Part shown: one piece after another, positions 1 through 8,938 of the stretch
How the letters are laid out: every line of letters starts with the position of its first letter
Position numbering within the stretch: the first letter of the stretch is position 1
Source: Eubacterium sp. AF22-9
GTDB taxonomy: Bacteria > Bacillota > Clostridia > Lachnospirales > Lachnospiraceae
NCBI GenBank assembly: GCA_003458705.1
Contig: QRVH01000009.1
Span: forward strand, 1 to 64,000
Reading direction: 5' to 3'
Length of the DNA stretch: 64,000 bases
Translations under genes and position numbers: made by a program
Notes under the pieces: generated by a model
Told to the model about the DNA's origin: nothing
The model's database searches: none
What the model saw: the letters and a program-made list of their open reading frames with translations, nothing else

Positions 1-356
1 ATTTCATCTGATATGTCTGAATTATCTATTTCCATACTGTAAACAGCTTCACTCTCGTTGCTTTCAAACATAAATCTGTATACAGTAAGTGATGTTTTAC
101 TCTCTGTTACAGATTCCATTGAAGTGAAAAATATATAATTCTTTTCATTGCATGCATATCTGATTCTGCAGAAATTATATTTTTTAATCTGTGATGCCAC
201 TTCTGCTTTTTCATTAGTTGCTGCATTCAGAATAAAATATTTTTTCCCCTGAAGTCCCTGATACTGATAATTATCATCCGTTATCTGCATTAAGAGTCTG
301 TCATTAACAGGAAAAAATATCCCCTTCTCCGAATTCTTCATCAGCTTAATATCCAT
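1..356 (-). CDS. Unknown protein, N-terminal part (runs off window start)
   Basis: An open frame starts at an ATG at 356-354 and stays open to base 1, giving 118 codons. A strong Shine-Dalgarno GGGAGG sits just upstream, and the gene follows proB by about 40 bases on the same strand, so it is probably co-transcribed. The protein starts MDIKLMKNSEKGIFFPVNDR and is rich in polar, aromatic and beta-prone residues, with no signal peptide or membrane segment. I do not recognise the family. It is not proA, the usual partner of proB. Confidence 0.6.
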   Translation of the reverse strand, partial: MDIKLMKNSEKGIFFPVNDRLLMQITDDNYQYQGLQGKKYFILNAATNEKAEVASQIKKYNFCRIRYACNEKNYIFFTSMESVTESKTSLTVYRFMFESNESEAVYSMEIDNSDISDE

Positions 357-397
357 GTATGACCTCCCGTTGTCGTTCAAGTAATCTTCATCCAGTC

Positions 398-1249
398 CTA
401 GTCTATAAGTGACATCAGATCAAAATCAGATGCCCTGTGGTTTAAAAACAGTGTTCCAACATTTTCTCCAGCCATAACCCTGATAATATTATCAACATCA
501 TTACCGTTAGTAATAATCATATCCGCCCCCGACAGAGTTGCAATCTTGCCTGCAATAAGCTTTGTAGTCATACCGCCAGTCCCCATATTACTGCCGGATG
601 AACCTTTGCCCATTCCCATAAGCTTCTCATCAATCTCGTATACAGTTTCAACAAATTTTGCATTAGGATTAGTGTTTGGATCATCTGTATACAGACCATC
701 AATATCAGATAACAGAATAAGAAGGTCCGCTCCGATAATTGAAGCAACAATTGCTGAAAGTCTGTCATTATCTCCAAAAGCCTGTAGCTGTTCAATCTCG
801 TAAGTTGATACTGTATCGTTCTCATTAACGATTGGAACTGCCCCAAGCTTTAAGATTTCATTAAATGTATTCTGTGCATTAGTCCTGTTAACATCATTAA
901 CTATTGTGTTCTTGGTAAGAAGAACCTGTGATGCAACTGCACCATATTCTGCAAATATCTTCTGGTAAACCATCATTAACTTAGCCTGTCCTATGGATGC
1001 ACATGCCTGTTTTACCGGAAGTTCTGTAGGTCTGTCACAAAGTCCTATAACAGCCCTTCCCACAGCTATTGCACCAGAAGAAACTAAAACAACATCTTTT
1101 CCTGAATTCTTAATATCAATAAGAATCCTTACCAGCTTTTCAATCTTTAAAAGGTCCAATCTGCCTGTCTGCTCATGCATAAGTGAAGATGAACCTATCT
1201 TTATAACAATTCTTTTCTTGTCTTTTATAAACTCTCTATAATTCCCCAT
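398..1249 (-). CDS. proB: Glutamate 5-kinase, short form without PUA domain
   Basis: Phosphorylates L-glutamate to glutamyl 5-phosphate, the first step of proline synthesis in the cytosol. The 283 residues form an amino-acid-kinase fold: the N-terminal lysine/glycine loop IVIKIGSSSL (about 14-23), the segment VLVSSGAIAVG (about 54-64), the NENDTVS substrate region (about 142-148) and FGDNDRLSA (about 157-165). A GGAGA ribosome site precedes the ATG. The usual protein is about 365 residues with a C-terminal PUA domain; this one ends after the kinase domain, a form known in some bacteria. No proA is adjacent in the window. It lies 69 bases downstream of the FAD dehydrogenase gene. Confidence 0.93.
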   Translation of the reverse strand: MGNYREFIKDKKRIVIKIGSSSLMHEQTGRLDLLKIEKLVRILIDIKNSGKDVVLVSSGAIAVGRAVIGLCDRPTELPVKQACASIGQAKLMMVYQKIFAEYGAVASQVLLTKNTIVNDVNRTNAQNTFNEILKLGAVPIVNENDTVSTYEIEQLQAFGDNDRLSAIVASIIGADLLILLSDIDGLYTDDPNTNPNAKFVETVYEIDEKLMGMGKGSSGSNMGTGGMTTKLIAGKIATLSGADMIITNGNDVDNIIRVMAGENVGTLFLNHRASDFDLMSLID

Positions 1250-1318
1250 ATTTTAATATCTCCAGTAAAAAAATCAAATGCTGGTCTATTTTACTATATT
1301 TTTATTAAAAAGTCCATA

Positions 1319-2965
1319 TTATCCCATACAAGCAGATGTTACTGCCATATATTCCGCAACCTTAACACCATCAACTGCAGCAGATGTTATGCCTCCTGCA
1401 TACCCTGCACCTTCACCGCACGGATACAATCCACATACTGATGTACTTACAAGTTCATCGTTTCTTATTATTCTTACAGGACTTGAGGTTCTGCTCTCAA
1501 CGCCAGATAGTACAGCATCTTTCCTGTCGAAATCATGTATGAATTTTGAAAATCCGTGCACGCCTTCAACAACTGAATCTGCCACATAAGAAGGTAATAC
1601 ATTCTTAAGATTAGCAAATGTATATTCTCCTTTTATGCAAGGCTCAACCTCTCCTAATTTCGTTGTTGTTATATTTTTTTCAAAATCGCCAAATAACTGT
1701 ACCGGAACTTTCCCCTTTCCTTCAGCATAGGCATTTTCTTCCAACTGTCTCTGGAATTTTATTCCATCAAGTACTTCATGTCCGAAATCATCTGGTCCGA
1801 CTGTAACAATTATTGCTGAATTAGCATTGCGGGAATCACGACCTGAGTAACTCATTCCATTAACACATGTCCTGCCGTTCTCTGATGAAGCATTAACAAC
1901 ATAACCTCCTGGACACATACAGAAAGAATACACACCTCGTTCTTTATCTGTATTCTTCGTCTTGTAAGTAACTTTATAATCAGCCGCCGGAAGTTCATAT
2001 GCAGCATCCGCATAGGCATTGTAATTAATCATTCCCTGCGGGTGTTCAATTCGCAATCCAACCGCAAACGGCTTTGGTTCCATATCAATTTTCTCATTAT
2101 GAAGATATTCAAATGTATCCCTTGAGCTGTGACCTATGGCAAGGCATACTTTGCTGCATTTTCTTGTATGTTCACCATCTTTGTCAGCTATGACAACACC
2201 ACACACTTTTCCGTCTTTAATATCTATCCTTTTCAGACAGCTTCCAAAATTAACTTCACCGCCAAGCGCGGTAATATGCTGTCTTATATTCTTAATTACA
2301 ACCGCAAGCACATCTGTTCCTATATGTGGCTTATTGGCATACAGAATATCTTCTGATGCACCGAATTCAACAAAGCTCTGCAGGACATATCTTATTCTTC
2401 CAAATGTATCTGAAATCTGTGTGTTAAGCTTTCCATCAGAAAATGTTCCTGCTCCGCCTTCGCCAAACTGCACATTACACTCTGTATCAAGCTCACCCGT
2501 CTCCCAGAACTGTGCAACCTTCTTCGTTCTTGTATCAACATCCTGTCCACGCTCATATACAACAGGTCTAAGCCCCGCTTTGGCAAGCTCAAGAGCACAG
2601 AATATTCCTGCCGGTCCAAACCCGATAACTACAGGTCTTTCATCTTCATTCGCATTTTCTGTCACAGCCACAGGAAACTTATAGACAACCCTTTTAGACA
2701 TAACAGCATTTTTACAGCCTGATTTCTTAAGTATGTTTTCAAGCTTTTCCTCCCTGCCTGAACGCACCACCTTATACACTTCGACACTGTATATATACAT
2801 AACCTGTGGCTTATGTCTGCAGTCAAGTGACCTTTTTGCTATTTCATAATCAATCTGTGCATCTTTTCCAAGTCTTAATTCTTTTCTTATGACTCCCTCT
2901 AAAAATGTTGTATCTTTATCAGGAGATATCTTTATATTGCTAATTTTAATACATTTCTTTTCCAT
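1319..2965 (-). CDS. FAD-dependent dehydrogenase (COG2509-type)
   Basis: A 548-residue flavoprotein. After an N-terminal region of about 100 residues comes the dinucleotide-binding motif PVVIGFGPAGIFCALELA (about 110-127) and an ERG acidic end (about 137-139). The stretch QFGEGGAGTFSDGKLNTQ (about 167-184) is typical of the family of uncharacterised FAD-dependent dehydrogenases. The C-terminal LYPCGEGAGYAGGITSAAVDG is the second FAD contact. The substrate is unknown. It begins about 5 bases after the preceding flavoprotein gene, so the two are probably translated from one mRNA. Confidence 0.85.
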   Translation of the reverse strand: MEKKCIKISNIKISPDKDTTFLEGVIRKELRLGKDAQIDYEIAKRSLDCRHKPQVMYIYSVEVYKVVRSGREEKLENILKKSGCKNAVMSKRVVYKFPVAVTENANEDERPVVIGFGPAGIFCALELAKAGLRPVVYERGQDVDTRTKKVAQFWETGELDTECNVQFGEGGAGTFSDGKLNTQISDTFGRIRYVLQSFVEFGASEDILYANKPHIGTDVLAVVIKNIRQHITALGGEVNFGSCLKRIDIKDGKVCGVVIADKDGEHTRKCSKVCLAIGHSSRDTFEYLHNEKIDMEPKPFAVGLRIEHPQGMINYNAYADAAYELPAADYKVTYKTKNTDKERGVYSFCMCPGGYVVNASSENGRTCVNGMSYSGRDSRNANSAIIVTVGPDDFGHEVLDGIKFQRQLEENAYAEGKGKVPVQLFGDFEKNITTTKLGEVEPCIKGEYTFANLKNVLPSYVADSVVEGVHGFSKFIHDFDRKDAVLSGVESRTSSPVRIIRNDELVSTSVCGLYPCGEGAGYAGGITSAAVDGVKVAEYMAVTSACMG

Positions 2966-2970
2966 TATTC

Positions 2971-4214
2971 TTATTCCTGTCTGTTACAATAATCAAACGC
3001 TGACTTTGCAGCAACCGCACCGCTGCTCCATGCCCACTGAAGGTTATAACCACCACATCTGCCGTCTATATCCATAAGCTCCCCTGCAAAGAATATTCCA
3101 GGGTTATTAACCGATTCAAGATTATCATTCAGTTCTGATACATCGACACCGCCCTGGCATACCTGTGCATAATCATTGCTCTTGTATCCTGTTATATGGT
3201 AGCGGAGGGATTTCATATGTTTGGCAAGTTTCTGGCATATGTCGTCATTAATATCAGAAGCCGAGGAATTACCTTCAATTCCGATCTCCTTACATATCAT
3301 CATTACAAGCTTCTTATTAAACATTCCTGACAGACTTTCGCTTACCGACTGATGTTTTCTTGTATTTACAGCACATTTTAACATTGATACAAGTTCATCT
3401 TCTTTAATATCTGCTGCCACATCAACCTGTGCTTCAACCTTCTGTCCTTCTTCCAATGCCCTGACAGCAAAACGGCTCACCTGAAATACAGGAATTCCCG
3501 ATATTCCATAGTCAGTAAACTGAATCTCTCCAGTATCCTCAGAAACCACTCTGCCTGCTGCCATAATCTTAACACTGCCAGATGCCCTAACGCCTGTAGC
3601 AAGCTTCATATTCTTCTTATCCGACTCAAGCGCTGTAAGAGCCGGAAGAGGTTTAACAACTCTGATTCCAAGTCTCTTAACAAGATTATATCCGCTTCCG
3701 TCAGAACCGGAAGACGGTGAAGCCGCCGAACCACACGCAAGTATCACTGTCTTAGTCTTAATTGTATTAGTCTTCGCTCCTTCAAGCTGTAACACATATT
3801 CGCTGCCTGCCCTGTCAATTTTTTTAACAGATGTCTCAAAAAAACCGGAATATCAAGTGCCTGTATCTTTCCTGTAAACGCCAGCGCCACAGAAGCCGCC
3901 ATCTCTGACCTCGGATACAGATAGCCATTACGCTCCTTCTTATATACACTTAAGTTCTCAAAAAAATGTATTGTATCATCAACATTAAACCTGTTAATAA
4001 TTCTCATCGCATAATCTGCGTTATTATTCTGGTACATTTCTTTAGTCATAAATGTATTAGAGAAATTACATTTGCCATTGCCAGTCTTTAATATCTTAGT
4101 TCCAAGCTTTGCTGTGTGTTCTATAATCACAGTCTGCATATTATTCTCTTTACATTGTATGGCAGCCATCATTCCGGCTGCACCTCCGCCTATAACCACA
4201 CAATCAAAACTCAT
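2971..4214 (-). pseudogene. HI0933/BaiN-family flavoprotein, frameshifted
   Basis: Two overlapping frames encode the two halves of one NAD(P)/FAD-dependent oxidoreductase. The N-terminal half (4214 to about 3840) has the FAD loop VIGGGAAGMMAAIQC and the signature TGNGKCNFSN. The C-terminal half (to 2971) has GDG-type segments and ends FFAGELMDIDGRCGGYNLQWAWSSG, the classic family C-terminus. The frame changes at a run of seven A (plus strand 3838-3844): one more A would give PVFFETSVKKIDRAG and continue into the second half. The rest is intact, so a sequencing error is likely. The predicted product is about 414 residues. It follows the GH43 gene by 5 bases. Confidence 0.82.
3838..3844. other. 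Frameshift site in homopolymer A7
   Basis: A run of seven A in the middle of the HI0933-family gene. Restoring an eighth A re-joins the two halves in one frame, so this is where the coding frame is lost. Confidence 0.75.
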
Positions 4215-4219
4215 AAAAT

Positions 4220-5758
4220 CTAGTCCTCATATTCAAAATAATCAAAATCTGCCGGAATCCTGCTTCCGCAGCCGCCATTATTGGCATATATTCCAACAAG
4301 TGTTCCTGTATGGCGCTTTCTGTCATCAGGCACACCCTCATCGCACAGATATATGCAATTTTCAAGCACTCCTGCAGGTTCCCATAGTTCACCATCATAG
4401 CTGTAGAAAAAGCTTCTTGTCAGTTTATCAACTACAACCTTTAAGTATATGCTCTGCTCCTTTATATTGTCCACCTGTGAGATAAGCTCCTCGCCATGGT
4501 TTCTGTTAATCACAAGCTGCATTTTTCTTCCATTCTCATAGCACAATGACAATCTTGCATAAGTCGCAGTACTGTAATAACAGGTAAGACCTGCCTGTTC
4601 TCCGTCCTTTTCAGGATAGAAGTCAAGCTTTGTATGTGCTGTATACGATAATTCCTGTTCTCTTCTTACAAGAGTATTCTTAGCCCTTATCTCATTAAGA
4701 GTTCCATCCATTGTCCAGAGCCTTAAGTATCCTTTTCTTTCTGTAAGAGAATAATTACCCTTAACAGGATTTCTTACAAACTCCCAGTTAAGATTAAGTG
4801 TATCATCATCAAAATCATCTCTTGTCCATTTTTCAAATGTGCATTCAGGTAATTCAGGTGCTTTCTGTGTAAGGCTTGGTCCTTTTCTGTCATTAATCAC
4901 GAACCAGCCATCTGAAAGCCATGTTACAGGGTCAAGTGCTGTCTCTCTTCCTATTGTTGTATAGTTGCCCTGATTAGGTCTTCCACACAGATAATAGCAC
5001 CACCAGCTTCCGTCCTGTGTCTCAATTATATTGCCATGTCCTGTTCTCTGAATCGGTGCATCCGGATTAAACTGTCTCAATACAGGATTGTATGGTGATT
5101 CCTCATATGGTCCATACAGATTCTTTGAACGGGCAACATTGATTCCATGTCCATAGCCTGTACCGCCTTCAGCAAGCATTGCATAATAATATTCACCCTT
5201 CTTAAAAATGTGTGGTCCTTCCGGACATCTCTCTCCAGTTCCCGGCCATACGCACACACTTTCACCTGTAACCTTAGTGCAGTCATCACTGAGTGGTAAA
5301 AGATTGATTCCCGGACTTATAAGAAGATACTTCTTACCGTCATCATCAACAAATAAAGACGGGTCAATATTATCAACCTCAAGCCACGCAGGCTTTGAAT
5401 ATGGTCCCTCAGGCTTATCTGATGTTACAACAAGCTGGCGTCTTAACACATTATTATCTCTTTTTCCATCTCCGTTAAGCCTTAAAGTTGCCATTATAAT
5501 AAATCTGCCATCAACATAATTAATGTCAGGTGCCCATATACCATGTGAGTCTTTAATATCTCTTAAATCAAGTTCTTCTGAATCTGTAATTGCATGACCA
5601 ATAACATGCCAGTGAATCATATCCCTGGAATGGCTGATTGCAATTGCTGGAAAATACTGAAATGTTGAATTAGCCATATAATAGTCATCTCCAACTCTTA
5701 CTACCGAAGGATCTGGAAAGAATCCTCTCTGTACCGGATTATTATACATACTGTTCAT
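4220..5758 (-). CDS. Glycoside hydrolase family 43 (beta-xylosidase/arabinofuranosidase type)
   Basis: A 512-residue enzyme predicted to release xylose or arabinose from xylo-oligosaccharides. The five-bladed propeller begins with FFPDPSVVRVGDDYYMANS (about 13-31), whose aspartate is the candidate general base. WAPDINY (about 71-77) carries the pKa-modulating aspartate, and PEGPHIFKKGEYYY (about 174-187) the glutamate proton donor. From about residue 320 there is a second beta-rich domain, as in long GH43 xylosidases. There is no signal peptide, so it probably acts in the cytosol on imported oligosaccharides. Its start overlaps the stop of the AraC-type regulator (ATGA), which indicates translational coupling and control by that regulator. 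Confidence 0.88.
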   Translation of the reverse strand: MNSMYNNPVQRGFFPDPSVVRVGDDYYMANSTFQYFPAIAISHSRDMIHWHVIGHAITDSEELDLRDIKDSHGIWAPDINYVDGRFIIMATLRLNGDGKRDNNVLRRQLVVTSDKPEGPYSKPAWLEVDNIDPSLFVDDDGKKYLLISPGINLLPLSDDCTKVTGESVCVWPGTGERCPEGPHIFKKGEYYYAMLAEGGTGYGHGINVARSKNLYGPYEESPYNPVLRQFNPDAPIQRTGHGNIIETQDGSWWCYYLCGRPNQGNYTTIGRETALDPVTWLSDGWFVINDRKGPSLTQKAPELPECTFEKWTRDDFDDDTLNLNWEFVRNPVKGNYSLTERKGYLRLWTMDGTLNEIRAKNTLVRREQELSYTAHTKLDFYPEKDGEQAGLTCYYSTATYARLSLCYENGRKMQLVINRNHGEELISQVDNIKEQSIYLKVVVDKLTRSFFYSYDGELWEPAGVLENCIYLCDEGVPDDRKRHTGTLVGIYANNGGCGSRIPADFDYFEYED

Positions 5759-6606
5759 ACCATTAGCTCCTTTTCTTTAATATATTTTCTGAATTTTGCA
5801 GGTGTCATGTTGTATTTCTCAGTAAATATCCTGTAAAAATATCCTTTGTTTCTATATCCGACTTCCTTTATAATCTCATCAACATCCATTGAATCTTCTT
5901 TTAAGAGAATGGCCGATTTGTTCAATCTGCAATCCTGCAGATATTCCGTGAAAGTCATACCTGTCTGTGCCTTTAAAAACCTGTTGAAATAATCCTCCTG
6001 ATAACCGAATCTTTCAACAAGCATATCTATTGTAACATCTTTCATATTATCTTCAATAAAATCTGTAATTTCCTTATGCAAAAGCCAGTTAATTTTCTTT
6101 CTTATGTATCTTGACTGTGCATACTCATATACTGTTCCTAGCCGCCACAGAATCCTAAGCATAAGCCCCTGACATATATATGCAGATGCCATATCCGCCA
6201 CACCACACTCACTTATCATGGCAGTAAGCATATCCTTAAGTTCATTATCATAATCATTTTTAAACTTAAAATGTATGTATCCACTGTTCTTAAGTACCTT
6301 AACAAGTTCATTAATATAATCAGCCGCCTGCCTGTCTGCCATAGTATTGCCCACAACCGCATCTATAATTTCCTTTGTTATCTCCAGTCTTATTACAAAT
6401 GCATCATCACCAGCTTCTTCCCAATGTACACATCCCGAATCAATAAAGCAGACATCACCTTTCATCATATGCACAACACCATCATTTACATATTGAACAA
6501 GACTTCCATCAGACACATACAAAAGTTCTGCATAATCGTGTGTATGCCTGTCTGTCTTAGTTCCAGCCGCATATCTGTTCAGATGGAATAAAGATTCTAT
6601 CCCCAT
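5755..6606 (-). CDS. AraC-family transcriptional regulator
   Basis: A 283-residue regulator. The N-terminal cupin-like sensor domain includes RHTHDYAELLYVSDG (about 20-34). The C-terminal AraC domain has two helix-turn-helix units: TIDMLVERFGYQEDYFNRFLK (about 192-212), and the second around VDEIIKEVGYRNKGYFYRIFTEKYNMTPAKFR (about 241-272). It lies immediately upstream of and overlaps the GH43 gene, so it probably senses a pentose or xylo-oligosaccharide and activates that gene. An imperfect direct repeat at its promoter suggests autoregulation. Confidence 0.88.
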   Translation of the reverse strand: MGIESLFHLNRYAAGTKTDRHTHDYAELLYVSDGSLVQYVNDGVVHMMKGDVCFIDSGCVHWEEAGDDAFVIRLEITKEIIDAVVGNTMADRQAADYINELVKVLKNSGYIHFKFKNDYDNELKDMLTAMISECGVADMASAYICQGLMLRILWRLGTVYEYAQSRYIRKKINWLLHKEITDFIEDNMKDVTIDMLVERFGYQEDYFNRFLKAQTGMTFTEYLQDCRLNKSAILLKEDSMDVDEIIKEVGYRNKGYFYRIFTEKYNMTPAKFRKYIKEKELMV

Positions 6607-6655
6607 ATCATTAACCCTTCCTGTCAGCTCTGATAACTTTATATCTTATAGAAAC

Positions 6656-6684
6656 ATTTTAGCATAAAAGGTCGGTACAGGAAA
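6656..6684 (-). promoter_or_regulatory. Candidate sigma-A promoter of the araC-GH43 operon
   Basis: On the minus strand an extended -10, TG-C-TAAAAT (6664-6656), sits 17 bases from a weak -35, TTTCCT (6684-6679). This is about 50 bases upstream of the regulator start codon. Confidence 0.4.
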
Positions 6685-6717
6685 CTTTTATTTTATAAAG
6701 TCGCTGTAGGTAACTTT
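6671..6717. repeat. Imperfect direct repeat upstream of the araC gene, candidate operator
   Basis: Plus-strand copies 6671-6688 (GTCGGTACAGGAAACTTT) and 6700-6717 (GTCGCTGTAGGTAACTTT) match at 14 of 18 positions and start 29 bases apart. The first overlaps the -35 region. Direct half-sites near the promoter are typical of AraC-family regulators. Confidence 0.5.
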
Positions 6718-6728
6718 ATGTATATAAA

Positions 6729-6770
6729 AAATACCAGACAGCAGATTATTATTTCTACCGTCTGGTATTT
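6729..6770 (-). terminator. Rho-independent terminator of the phosphonate operon
   Basis: An 11-bp stem (6729-6739 with 6760-6770, core ATACCAGAC/GTCTGGTAT) lies just after the stop of the nucleotidyltransferase gene. On the minus strand the stem is followed by a T run. Confidence 0.75.
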
Positions 6771-6788
6771 ATTCTGATATTTCATATA

Positions 6789-7685
6789 TTATACATCATA
6801 TGTCTTATCTATAGCCTGCAATTCCCGAAATGTATCAATCTCAATGATATCCTCTTCTTTACACTCTCTTACATGAACCTTGTAGTGATCTTTACAAAAT
6901 ACAAGCGGAACCTGTTCCCAATATCTTTCCTTTCCACCAGGCTGTTCATATACTTCCTTGATATCGTTAGACAATTTATGTCCGTCTTCATCGTTCCAGT
7001 AAGATACTCCCACCATCTGCCAACAGTCAAGACCACCAACCTTTTCTTCAACAATAACATCGTCTTTAACTGTAAAGCACCAGTCATCAGTTCTATCCTT
7101 CTTAATAGCAAGAAAATCTGATGTATAATGATACTTAGTTATTATCTCTGGATTAGATATAAGAAGATCCGCCTCAAATACATATGCATTAGAAAGCATA
7201 TATCTTGCAACTAAAGATGATGATATATTGTTAGCCTCATTATATACTGGATTCTCAAGGAACTTTATCATAGGATACTTATAGTGAAGCTGATCAAACT
7301 GCTCCGCAAGATAACCTCTTACTATGTATATCTCATTAATACCAGCCTCAAGACATGCATCAATAAGGCCATCAATAATTCTCTTTCCATGTACTCTTAC
7401 AAGCGGTTTAGGAGTATTAAATGTAATAGGAACCATTCTACTTCCAAAACCAGCCGCTATAAACACAGCTCTCTTTGCTCTATATGGCTCCAATGCTGAA
7501 ACACCTTCATTAGTAATCTCACTATCTCTGATATAACCTGCTTCCGTAAGTTCCTGAATAGTCTTATTAACTGTGCCCAATGAATAACCCGTCTTTTCCT
7601 CTATCTTTCTCTGCGTAAGTGCTGCTCTTTCCTTTTCAAGTAAAACAAGCACATCAAACTGTTTTCTTGATAGTGTATGATTCAT
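6789..7685 (-). CDS. Winged-helix domain fused to LicC/PntC-like nucleotidyltransferase
   Basis: A 298-residue two-domain protein. Residues 1 to about 68 form a winged helix (TQRKIEEKTGYSLGTVNKTI, wing DSEITNEG). From about 72 a nucleotidyltransferase begins with FIAAGFGSRMVPIT and the lysine segment NTPKPLVRVHGKRI; an acidic metal-binding motif is likely at VFEADLLI (about 168-175). The catalytic domain resembles choline-phosphate and 2-aminoethylphosphonate cytidylyltransferases. As the last gene of the phosphonate operon, its likely reaction is CTP plus 2-aminoethylphosphonate to CMP-aminoethylphosphonate. The start follows GGAGGTTACAT. A separate promoter and a palindrome precede the gene, so the helix domain may regulate it. 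The substrate is inferred from context. Confidence 0.8.
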   Translation of the reverse strand: MNHTLSRKQFDVLVLLEKERAALTQRKIEEKTGYSLGTVNKTIQELTEAGYIRDSEITNEGVSALEPYRAKRAVFIAAGFGSRMVPITFNTPKPLVRVHGKRIIDGLIDACLEAGINEIYIVRGYLAEQFDQLHYKYPMIKFLENPVYNEANNISSSLVARYMLSNAYVFEADLLISNPEIITKYHYTSDFLAIKKDRTDDWCFTVKDDVIVEEKVGGLDCWQMVGVSYWNDEDGHKLSNDIKEVYEQPGGKERYWEQVPLVFCKDHYKVHVRECKEEDIIEIDTFRELQAIDKTYDV

Positions 7686-7734
7686 ATGTAACCTCCACTT
7701 CTATACATCTTTTATCTAAATGCTGCACCAGATA

Positions 7735-7747
7735 TGCAACTATTGCA
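7735..7747. promoter_or_regulatory. Palindrome TGCAA-CTA-TTGCA at the transcription start, candidate operator
   Basis: A perfect inverted repeat of 5 bp with a 3-base centre, abutting the -10 element of the promoter of the winged-helix nucleotidyltransferase gene. Its position at about +1 would suit repression, possibly by that protein's own winged helix. Confidence 0.4.
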
Positions 7748-7775
7748 GTATATCACATCATTTACCTTTTTTCAC
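7747..7775 (-). promoter_or_regulatory. Candidate internal promoter of the nucleotidyltransferase gene
   Basis: Minus-strand GTGAAA (7775-7770), a 17-base spacer and TATACT (7752-7747) with an extended TGA before the -10. It lies between the decarboxylase and nucleotidyltransferase genes. Confidence 0.5.
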
Positions 7776-7789
7776 AATATATTTAATTC

Positions 7790-8917
7790 TTATCTGCAGC
7801 ATTCTTTCAGATATTCCATAAAATTCTCTTTATTTTCAAGTGCTGTAGTTGTAGGACGTCCAAGATCATCTCTCGCACCAATTGAGCATTTTACCTCTAT
7901 AAGGCTTAAATGTCCTGCAGTCTTAGCCTTAATTAATTCCTTATCCAAATCCTCAAAGTTATCAACACTTACAGCATATGGATATCCGCATGCTCTGGCT
8001 ATTGCAACAATATCAATATTTGATGCAACAGTAGGCATTCCACCTACAGTCTCATGTGCTCCATTATTAATAACAATATGAACCATGTTCTCTGGAGAAT
8101 TAGCCCCAAGTAATGCCATTGAACCCATATGCATAAGCAATGCTCCATCTCCATCAACACACCATACTTTAGTGTCAGGCTTATTAACAGCTACTCCTAA
8201 TGCAATAGACGAACTGTGTCCCATTGAACCAACCGTAAGGAAATCATATTTGTGGCTCTGATTATTGGCAGTTCTTGTCTCAAACAGTTCCCTGCTCGCT
8301 TTACCTGTAGTCGATACAATCGGATCTTCCCCCGTTACCTTGACAATATGCTGTATTATTTCCTCGCGCACCATAGAATTATCATTCTTATAAACAACTT
8401 TCTCATCATACTTAAGTGCACCTTTTCTTATAACAAATGCAACATCTTTTCCAGCTGCAAGTAGTTCCCTGTACTCTTTCATGCACTCAGAAACTTCCTC
8501 CTCTGTTGTATCCTGACTGATAACAAATGATTTGATTCCCATATCATCAAGAAGTTTTATAGTCACCTCTCCCTGATATATATGCTGAGGCTCATCATGT
8601 ATTCCTGGCTCACCTCTCCATCCGATTACAAATACAACAGGAATAGCATACACCTTGTCATTAAGCAGTGAAGCAACAGGATTAATTATATTCCCCTCTC
8701 CGCTGTTCTGCATATATACAACAGCAACTTTTCCTGTTGCAAGATGATATCCTGCCGCAATGGCTGTACAGTTTCCCTCATTTGCAGCAATTATGTGGTG
8801 ATGCGAATCTATGCCATATGTATTCATTAAATAATTGCATAATGACTTTAACTGTGAATCTGGAACTCCTGTATAGAAATCAGAACCAATTATCTCTACT
8901 AACTTTTCAACCTTCAT
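7790..8917 (-). CDS. aepY: Phosphonopyruvate decarboxylase
   Basis: A thiamine-diphosphate enzyme that converts 3-phosphonopyruvate to phosphonoacetaldehyde and CO2, making PEP mutase thermodynamically productive. The 375 residues show a pyrimidine-binding domain at the N-terminus (SDFYTGVPDSQLK; AANEGNCTAIAAGYHLATG, about 44-62, with the conserved glutamate) and the ThDP/Mg motif VDGDGALLMHMG ending in VINNGAHETVGG (about 254-294). GVPDSQLK and the length match Ppd rather than the larger pyruvate decarboxylases. The start follows AAGGAG. It sits 21 bases after the PEP mutase gene. Confidence 0.93.
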   Translation of the reverse strand: MKVEKLVEIIGSDFYTGVPDSQLKSLCNYLMNTYGIDSHHHIIAANEGNCTAIAAGYHLATGKVAVVYMQNSGEGNIINPVASLLNDKVYAIPVVFVIGWRGEPGIHDEPQHIYQGEVTIKLLDDMGIKSFVISQDTTEEEVSECMKEYRELLAAGKDVAFVIRKGALKYDEKVVYKNDNSMVREEIIQHIVKVTGEDPIVSTTGKASRELFETRTANNQSHKYDFLTVGSMGHSSSIALGVAVNKPDTKVWCVDGDGALLMHMGSMALLGANSPENMVHIVINNGAHETVGGMPTVASNIDIVAIARACGYPYAVSVDNFEDLDKELIKAKTAGHLSLIEVKCSIGARDDLGRPTTTALENKENFMEYLKECCR

Positions 8918-8938
8918 AAATGTATTTCTCCTTGCAGA

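Larger units (their letters stand above)
7719..7803. repeat. Inverted repeat flanking the internal promoter
   Basis: 7719-7734 (AATGCTGCACCAGATA) and 7791-7803 (TATCTGCAGCATT) are inverted copies apart from a 3-base insertion. They enclose the promoter, and the right arm overlaps the 3' end of the decarboxylase gene. Confidence 0.45.

Noticed and set aside
2136..2684. A 182-codon plus-strand frame opposite the FAD dehydrogenase
   Set aside because: Antisense shadow of a well-supported flavoprotein gene; Ser/Pro-rich composition typical of such shadows.
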